10,999 bases of DNA, taken from assembly GCA_041485125.1 (NCBI GenBank), contig JBGPIT010000151.1, forward strand, positions 1-10,999, in the 5' to 3' direction. The notes beneath the pieces are model-generated. The model worked only from the letters and a program-made list of their open reading frames with translations, ran no database searches and had not been told where the DNA came from. Both the position numbers and the translations under genes were made by a program. How positions within the stretch are numbered: the stretch's first letter is position 1; every line of letters begins with the position of its first letter. The DNA comes from JBGPIT01 sp041485125. GTDB taxonomy: Bacteria; Desulfobacterota; Binatia; UTPRO1. Positions 6,918 through 10,999 of the stretch are shown one piece after another.

Positions 6918-6980
6918 TGCACCCGTGAGGGTGGGGTGCCGTCGGGATGGGCCCGGTGGCGCCTCGCCCCCCTAACCACG

Positions 6981-7014
6981 AGGTCGGCTCGGACATGGAG
7001 GTCCGGCTCCACCT
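6981..7014 (+). promoter_or_regulatory. Leader hairpin of the flagellin mRNA
   Basis: AGGT at 6981-6984 can pair with ACCT at 7011-7014, and CGGAC (6990-6994) with GTCCG (7001-7005) around a 6-nt loop. The middle of the stem is imperfect, with G-U pairs and mismatches. It ends 4 nt before the strong ribosome site GGAGGA (7019-7024), which is 5 nt from the ATG. CTCC at 7007-7010 could alternatively pair with GGAG at 7019-7022. The element might control flagellin translation or mRNA stability. Confidence 0.4.
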
Positions 7015-7029
7015 ACACGGAGGACTTCC

Positions 7030-7851
7030 ATGGCACTCAGTATCAGCAACAACATCCCGTCCCTGAACGCGCAGCGCCACATCGGCGATTCGACCCTGTC
7101 GTTGAACAAGTCGCTCGAGCGACTCTCCTCGGGTCTGCGCATCAACAGCGCGGCCGACGACGCCGCCGGTCTGGCGATCGCCGACAAGCTGCGCGCCGAC
7201 GTGCGCATCGCGACGCAAGCGGTACGCAACGCCAACGACGGCGTCAGCGCGATCGCCATCGGCGAGAAGGCGCTCGGCTCGGTGGGCGACATCCTGGCGC
7301 GCCTCTCCGAGCTCGCCTCCGAGTCGTCGTCCGGCATCGTCAGCAACACCCAGCGCAGCTCGCTGCAGCTCGAGTTCGCGGCGCTCGTCTCCGAGGTCGA
7401 CCGGATCTCGAACGTGACGAGCTTCAACGGCGTGCAGCTGCTCTCGTCCGGCACGACGGTCGATCTCCAGGTCGGCCTCGACGGCACCACCAACAGCCGC
7501 ATCAGCTTCAGCACCGTCGACGGCTCGTCGAGCGGCATCGGCCTGTCGGGCACCGCGGTGTCGACGCAGGCGGCGGCGCAGTCGGCGCTCGCCAACATCA
7601 CCTCCGCGATCGCGAACGTGGCGAGCACCCGCGGCACGCTCGGCTCGGTGCAGAGCCGGCTCAATACCGCGATCGCGAACTTGCAGATCGCGCGCGAGAA
7701 CTTCTCGGCCGCCGAGTCGCGCATCCGTGACGCCGACATCGCCGAGGAAAGCGCGAACCTGACGCGCCTCACGATCCTGCAGCAAGCCGGCGTCGCGGTC
7801 TTGGCGCAGGCGAACCAGCAGCCCGGCCTCGCGCTGTCGCTGCTCCGGTAA
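7030..7851 (+). CDS. fliC: Flagellin
   Basis: This is the filament subunit, exported by the flagellar type III system and polymerised outside the cell. The 273-residue protein is short. The conserved N-terminal D0/D1 region is residues 1-140, with SLNKSLERLSSGLRINSAADDAAGLAIAD. A small variable part follows (about 141-180), then the C-terminal D1/D0 region with AESRIRDADIAEE and ANQQPGLALSLL. The outer D2/D3 domains are almost absent. Residues R91, L95 and E115 align with the R90, L94 and E114 that in Salmonella FliC form the TLR5 recognition site, so that surface is kept. A strong ribosome site (GGAGGA, 5 nt spacing) and a sigma28-like promoter lie upstream. A strong hairpin follows the stop, so it is probably transcribed both alone and, by read-through, with flaG-fliD-fliS. 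It is the only flagellin in the window. Confidence 0.97.
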   Translation: MALSISNNIPSLNAQRHIGDSTLSLNKSLERLSSGLRINSAADDAAGLAIADKLRADVRIATQAVRNANDGVSAIAIGEKALGSVGDILARLSELASESSSGIVSNTQRSSLQLEFAALVSEVDRISNVTSFNGVQLLSSGTTVDLQVGLDGTTNSRISFSTVDGSSSGIGLSGTAVSTQAAAQSALANITSAIANVASTRGTLGSVQSRLNTAIANLQIARENFSAAESRIRDADIAEESANLTRLTILQQAGVAVLAQANQQPGLALSLLR

Positions 7852-7865
7852 ACGGTCCGAAGACG

Positions 7866-7898
7866 CGCCGGGAAGGAGCCCCGCGCTCCTTCCCGGCG
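7866..7898 (+). terminator. Strong hairpin between flagellin and flaG (terminator or attenuator)
   Basis: A perfect 14-bp stem (7866-7879 with 7885-7898, arms beginning CGCCGGGAAG) closes a 5-nt loop just 14 nt after the flagellin stop. No U-run follows, so it is not a classical intrinsic terminator. It may partly stop transcription or protect the flagellin mRNA 3' end, raising flagellin above the downstream genes. It ends 18 nt before the flaG ATG. Confidence 0.65.
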
Positions 7899-7916
7899 TG
7901 AACCTCGAGGTTGAGC

Positions 7917-8249
7917 ATGAACGTCAGCACCATCCCGGCCGCGACGTTCGCGGTCATCGGGCAAGCGATCGGCGGCTCGTCCGCGGCCCCGGCGCCGGAG
8001 GCGGATCCGTCACAGCGGCGCGCCGAGGCGGCGCGCGTGCTGCTCGGCCAGGGCGACCCGACCGGGCTGCCCGAGTTCAAACGCTATGCGCTCTCGTTTC
8101 ACATCGAAAAGGAGACCAACCGCATCGTGGTGCACGTCATTGATCCAGAGACCAAGCAAGTCCTCCGCTCCGTACCGCCGGAGGACGTCCTCCGCGCTCT
8201 CCAGCATGCCGCCGTGCCGCCCGGCGCGCTCGTCGACCACCAGGCCTAG
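7917..8249 (+). CDS. flaG: FlaG family flagellar protein
   Basis: FlaG proteins are small products of late flagellar operons. In several bacteria their loss changes filament length, but the mechanism is not well established. The 110-residue protein has a variable Ala/Pro-rich N-terminus (1-45) and the conserved FlaG core: YALSFHIEKETNRIVVHVIDPETKQVLRSVPPEDVLRAL is the recognisable part, matching the usual pattern LxF, then IVVxVxDxxTxxVxRxxPPE. I chose ATG 7917 because GAGG (7907-7910) sits 6 nt before it. A TTG at 7911 would be too close to that site. Its stop codon abuts the fliD ATG with no gap, so fliD translation is probably coupled to it. Confidence 0.88.
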   Translation: MNVSTIPAATFAVIGQAIGGSSAAPAPEADPSQRRAEAARVLLGQGDPTGLPEFKRYALSFHIEKETNRIVVHVIDPETKQVLRSVPPEDVLRALQHAAVPPGALVDHQA

Positions 8250-9614
8250 ATGGCGACGATCACCGTCGGCGGTCTCGCGACCGGCCTCGACACCAACAAA
8301 ATCATCGACCAGCTGGTCGCACTCGAGCACCGGCCGATCGACCTGCTCGAGACCGCGCGCAGCTCGGCGCAGGCGAAGGAGCTCGCGCTCCAGACCTTCA
8401 ACACCAAGGTGCTGGCGTTCCTCTCCGCCGTCGACGACCTGCGCGACGCGAACGACGTCTTGCTCCGCAAAGCGAGCTCGAGCAACGAGGACGTCCTCGG
8501 CGCCACCGCCAGCGCCGGCGCGACCGCCGGCACCACGACGATCACGGTCGGCGCGCTGGCGCGGAACGCGATCGCGACCGCCGCGACCGGGGTCGCGAGC
8601 GCCGACGCCAGCGTCTCCGCCGGCGCCGGCAGCTTCAGCTTCCAGGTCGGCACCGGCGCGACGCAGACCGTCGCGCTCAGCGCCACCACCACCCTCCAGC
8701 AGCTCGCGACCGCAATCAACGACCTCGACGCCGGGGCGACCGCGACGGTCGTGAACCTGGGCACGACGGCCGCGCCCGACTACCGCCTGCAGCTCACCAG
8801 CGACGCGACCGGGACCTCGCACGATCTCACCATCGCGAGCGAGGGCACCACGCTCGGGGTCGCGGTCACGCAAACCGCGCAGAACGCGAGCTTCACCCTG
8901 AGCGGCTTCACCGATCCGGTCGTGCGCGAGAGCAACACCGTCGGCGATCTGCTTCCCGGCGTGACCCTCACCCTGCGCGACACCGGCGGTCCGGTCACGG
9001 TCGCGGTCTCGACCGACACCGACGCCGTTACTACGGCCGTGCAAACCGCCGTCAAGGCCTTCAACGACATCGCCGGCTACGTCGCCGACGAGAGCGTCGT
9101 GACGCAGGACACGACGGGCAGCGACCGCCAGGTCCAGGCCGGGCCGCTCGCATTCGACGGGACGGTGCGGAACATCCTCACCCGCCTGCACGACCTCGTC
9201 TCGGGCCAGGTCAGCGGTCTGCCGGGCCGCTACAACAGCCTGGGACAGGTCGGCCTCACGACGAACCGCGACGGCACGCTCGCGCTCGACGCGACCAAGC
9301 TCACGGCGGCGCTCGCCGACGACGCCGGCGCCGTGAGCGAGCTCTTCGGCGGCACGTCGTCCGTGGGCGGCGTCGCCGATCGCCTGCACGACTTTCTCGC
9401 CGGCGTGACGCAGGTCGACGGGTTGATCAGCCTCCGCAGCACCGCGGTCAGCAACGAGATCAAGCGGCTCAACGACGACATCGCGAGCGGCCAGCGCAAC
9501 CTCGACCAGTTCGAGGCGACCCTGCGCGCGCGCTTCGCGAGCCTCGAGGTCCTCGTCAGCAGTCTGCAGTCACAGGGGGCGTTTCTTCAAAAAGCGTTGG
9601 GAGGGACGGCATGA
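8250..9614 (+). CDS. fliD: Flagellar filament cap protein FliD (HAP2)
   Basis: FliD forms the oligomeric cap at the filament tip that folds and inserts incoming flagellin. The 454-residue product has the FliD N-terminal domain (about 1-100: GLATGLDTNKIIDQLVALE, then coiled-coil helices through residue 70). A Thr/Ala-rich middle of beta strands (about 85-215) is the exposed variable domain. The FliD C-terminal domain (about 250-450) includes GLTTNRDGTLALD and the terminal helix ending LQSQGAFLQKAL. The length is typical. No good ribosome site precedes the ATG (only AGG at 8241-8243), consistent with coupling to flaG, whose TAG immediately precedes it. It overlaps fliS by 4 nt (ATGA). Confidence 0.96.
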   Translation: MATITVGGLATGLDTNKIIDQLVALEHRPIDLLETARSSAQAKELALQTFNTKVLAFLSAVDDLRDANDVLLRKASSSNEDVLGATASAGATAGTTTITVGALARNAIATAATGVASADASVSAGAGSFSFQVGTGATQTVALSATTTLQQLATAINDLDAGATATVVNLGTTAAPDYRLQLTSDATGTSHDLTIASEGTTLGVAVTQTAQNASFTLSGFTDPVVRESNTVGDLLPGVTLTLRDTGGPVTVAVSTDTDAVTTAVQTAVKAFNDIAGYVADESVVTQDTTGSDRQVQAGPLAFDGTVRNILTRLHDLVSGQVSGLPGRYNSLGQVGLTTNRDGTLALDATKLTAALADDAGAVSELFGGTSSVGGVADRLHDFLAGVTQVDGLISLRSTAVSNEIKRLNDDIASGQRNLDQFEATLRARFASLEVLVSSLQSQGAFLQKALGGTA

Positions 9615-10012
9615 GCACAGCGATGGCAACAACCGCGCGGCAGTACCAGCAGGCGCAGGTGGTGACGGCCGACCGCGGCCGACTTCTCATGTTGATGTAC
9701 GAGGGCGCGCTGCGCTTCCTCACGACCGCCGAGGCGGCCCTCGCCAGCGGCGAGCTCGAACGCTTTGCGATCGCGCTCGGGCGCGCCGAGGCCGTGATCG
9801 CCGAGCTGCTCCACACCCTCGACTTCCGGCAGGGCGGCGAGATCGCGAAGAATCTGGAGCGACTCTACCGCTTCATGCTCGACCACTTGATCGAGGCGAA
9901 CCTCAAGAAAAGCCCGCGCCACGTCGCCCAAGTCGCCCGCGTCCTCGAGATCATCGCCGGCGCCTACCGCGAAGCGCTCCACGGCAATACCCAAGCGGTT
10001 CATGCGGCCTGA
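9611..10012 (+). CDS. fliS: Flagellar export chaperone FliS
   Basis: FliS binds the C-terminal D0 segment of flagellin in the cytoplasm, prevents early polymerisation and delivers it to the export gate. The 133-residue product is a four-helix bundle by sequence pattern: an N-terminal QYQQAQVVTADRGRLLMLMYEGALRFL helix pair with the conserved LMLMYEGALRFL, then a helix with LDFRQGGEIAKNLERLYRFM, then a C-terminal helix with VLEIIAGAYREAL. Length matches the family. Its ATG overlaps the fliD stop, with GGGAGGG (9599-9605) 5 nt upstream, so it is well translated. It overlaps the next gene by 11 nt. Confidence 0.95.
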   Translation: MSTAMATTARQYQQAQVVTADRGRLLMLMYEGALRFLTTAEAALASGELERFAIALGRAEAVIAELLHTLDFRQGGEIAKNLERLYRFMLDHLIEANLKKSPRHVAQVARVLEIIAGAYREALHGNTQAVHAA

Positions 10013-10406
10013 CCCGTCCGCCACCGACGAGCCGGCGCGAGCCGTCGGCCTCTGGCGCGAGCTCACGAGCGTCTACGACCAGCTGGAGCACGCGCTCAGC
10101 ACCCAAGCCTGGGACACGCTCGGAACGCTCGCCCACCGCATCAGCACGATCGAGCGACAACTCGAGCCGCTCTCGACCCGAGGCACGACGCAGCCGCGCG
10201 ATCCCGCCGCCGCGCCCCTCTGGCAAGAAGCCGACGCGCACGCCCGCGCGCTCGCCGACCGCTTCCCGCGCATCGAGCGCACCGCCCGCACCGCCCGCGA
10301 CGCCGCCGCCGCCCAGCTGGCGAAAGCCCGCATCGGACGATCCCGAACCGATACCTACGCGGCGACCGCGCCACTCTCACCGCGCTTCACATCACAACGC
10401 GCATAG
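10002..10406 (+). CDS. Small helical protein in the FliT position, possible flagellar chaperone
   Basis: This 134-residue product lacks a signal peptide or membrane segment and is almost wholly helical by composition. Its first half has heptad-like spacing (LWRELTSVYDQLEHAL, then LGTLAHRISTIERQLEPL). Its second half is Ala/Arg-rich, and it ends SPRFTSQRA, a flexible tail. In many flagellar operons the gene after fliS encodes FliT, the FliD chaperone, or an FlgN-like chaperone for hook-filament junction proteins. Position, size and helicity fit, but no diagnostic motif is visible. The start codon lies inside fliS without a clear ribosome site, so translation is probably coupled. It is the last gene of the cluster. 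Confidence 0.6.
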   Translation: MRPDPSATDEPARAVGLWRELTSVYDQLEHALSTQAWDTLGTLAHRISTIERQLEPLSTRGTTQPRDPAAAPLWQEADAHARALADRFPRIERTARTARDAAAAQLAKARIGRSRTDTYAATAPLSPRFTSQRA

Positions 10407-10455
10407 CACCAACGTCAAACGCCTGACCTGGGAAGATACGGCAGCTCAATATTCC

Positions 10456-10541
10456 GCCACGGTCGAGGTGACGCGGGCCGAGGCGCGCCTCAGGGCGCTT
10501 CGCCCTGGGCGCGAGGAGGCCCGTGCCGCCTCGACCGTGGC
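10456..10541 (+). terminator. 86-nt hairpin after the flagellar operon
   Basis: The left arm (10456-10497) and right arm (10501-10541) pair over nearly their whole length around a 3-nt CTT loop. The outer 13 bp (GCCACGGTCGAGG with its complement) and inner segments (CGGGCC, CGCGCC, CAGGGCG) are perfect, interrupted by short mismatches and one bulged T. It begins 50 nt after the stop of the last flagellar gene. No U-run follows. It may be a terminator or mRNA end-protecting structure, or an inverted-repeat (REP- or MITE-like) element. Confidence 0.6.
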
Positions 10542-10700
10542 AGCGACGCTGCGCTGATACGTTTCTCCCCATTTTCCGGCGAGATTTCGACGCATCGGTA
10601 CGCGCACGTGCAGCTCGGAAGCGATGACGATCGGCAAGCCCGTCAAACCCGTAACGGCTCGAAGGCCGCACCGCCGCAGCAGTGGCACTGTGATTGCACG

Positions 10701-10723
10701 ACGCCCGCCCGGGTAGCGGGTGT
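10701..10723 (+). repeat. Small inverted repeat
   Basis: ACGCCCGC (10701-10708) pairs with GCGGGTGT (10716-10723), with one G-U pair, around a 7-nt loop. It is one of several stems in the noncoding tail. Confidence 0.4.
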
Positions 10724-10811
10724 TGGGGACGAGGATGCAGGGTGGTGGAGCGGTGGTGGCGACACGAGTCGCAAGGCGGTGGGGTGGAGTGGTGGCCGAT
10801 GCGGCCAAGGG

Positions 10812-10877
10812 CGCGAGCGTGCCGGGCTCCGTCATCTCGGGCTGAAAGGCCTTCGAGATGCGGGCCCGGCATTCGCG
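10812..10877. repeat. Nested multi-stem inverted repeat
   Basis: Four stems are nested in order: CGCG (10812-10815 with 10874-10877), TGCCGGG (10820-10826 with 10865-10871), CATCTCG (10833-10839 with 10854-10860) and GGC (10840-10842 with 10849-10851), closing a TGAAAG loop. They are separated by small internal loops, which resembles a folded RNA or a cruciform more than a simple terminator. Confidence 0.55.
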
Positions 10878-10933
10878 AGTACGCATGCGACGCATAGACC
10901 GCCTGCGTAACCGGCGAGCGCGAGCTCGTACGT

Positions 10934-10992
10934 GAGAGCGGGAGCCGCGCCTCCGACGCGGCCCGACCGGCGCGAAGCCGTCCGGCTTCGCG
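10934..10992 (+). repeat. Two adjacent hairpins at the right edge
   Basis: GCCGCG (10934-10939) pairs with CGCGGC (10947-10952) around 7 nt. CGCGAAGCCG (10971-10980) pairs with CGGCTTCGCG (10983-10992), in practice a 9-bp stem with a 4-nt loop. The second is followed by GTAGACAC and the window end, so a terminator role cannot be judged. Confidence 0.45.
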
Positions 10993-10999
10993 TAGACAC

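Larger units (their letters stand above)
10407..10999. other. Hairpin-rich intergenic region without a convincing gene
   Basis: Nearly 600 bases hold no frame with the strong G/C third-position bias of the genes around it. A minus-strand frame (10895-10446) is open and has a plausible-looking stretch (GLPIVIASELHVRVP, then AGKWGETYQRS), but its last 35 codons run through a palindrome and it has no ribosome site. It could be a decayed gene or chance. The region is remarkable for secondary structure: an 86-nt hairpin, a nested hairpin at 10812-10877, smaller stems at 10701-10723, 10934-10952 and 10971-10992, and two G-rich tracts (10740-10759 and 10775-10795) on the plus strand. Confidence 0.5.

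Noticed and set aside
6817..7964. Two long minus-strand frames opposite flagellin
   Set aside because: Flagellin on the plus strand is unambiguous, and these frames have no recognisable domain.
8010..9389. 459-codon minus-strand frame opposite flaG and fliD
   Set aside because: It is antisense to well-recognised flagellar genes and consists of Arg/Gly/Asp-rich shadow sequence.
10557..10999. Group II intron or tRNA in the right-hand tail
   Set aside because: I found no domain V-like motif, no reverse transcriptase and no tRNA T-loop sequence. Hairpins alone are not enough.

Overview
The window is GC-rich and carries bacterial chromosomal DNA. The best clues to the organism are a compact flagellin-flaG-fliD-fliS cluster, a HEAT-tailed QueG, and a large secreted protein with myxococcus-type cysteine-rich repeats (DUF4215, consensus CGDG...EVCDDGN) and long Thr-Pro linkers. 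Together these suggest a deltaproteobacterial-type lineage such as Myxococcota or Binatota/Desulfobacterota_B. This assignment is inferred from gene style, not from a marker gene.

Layout. (1) Bases 1-325 hold no confident gene. They contain a nearly perfect 42/43-bp inverted repeat around a 98-bp spacer, then a good sigma70-type promoter (TTGGACA / TATAAT). (2) Bases 360-1379 (+) encode a DHH/DHHA1 phosphoesterase of the NrnA/RecJ superfamily. (3) Convergent to it, 1410-2630 (-) is queG, the last step of queuosine synthesis in tRNA. (4) Bases 2688-6734 (-) are one continuous reading frame for a very large secreted surface protein (signal peptide, Gly/Asp-rich beta-helix-like repeats, DUF4215 repeat, Thr-Pro linker, two tandem Cys-rich modules, second Thr-Pro linker, second DUF4215 repeat, C-terminal domain). 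A single in-frame TAG at 5130-5132 cuts it inside the first DUF4215 motif. (5) Bases 6735-7029 are a divergent intergenic region with a sigma28-like promoter and a leader hairpin. (6) Bases 7030-10406 (+) are the late flagellar filament cluster: flagellin, FlaG, the cap protein FliD, the chaperone FliS and a small helical protein in the position of FliT. (7) Bases 10407-10999 have no convincing gene but are dense in large inverted repeats and G-rich tracts.

The flagellar genes form one working unit. FliS guards flagellin, FliD caps the growing filament, FlaG tunes filament length, and the last gene may be the FliD chaperone. Flagellin is separated from flaG by a strong 14-bp hairpin, which would let flagellin be made in excess. 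FlaG, FliD, FliS and the FliT-like gene abut or overlap and are probably translationally coupled.

The most unusual content is the amber-interrupted surface protein with its duplicated, unrecognised Cys-rich module, followed by the inverted-repeat elements at both ends of the window. I found no CRISPR array, tRNA, rRNA or intact mobile element. I saw no clear evidence of a wholly new multi-gene system.
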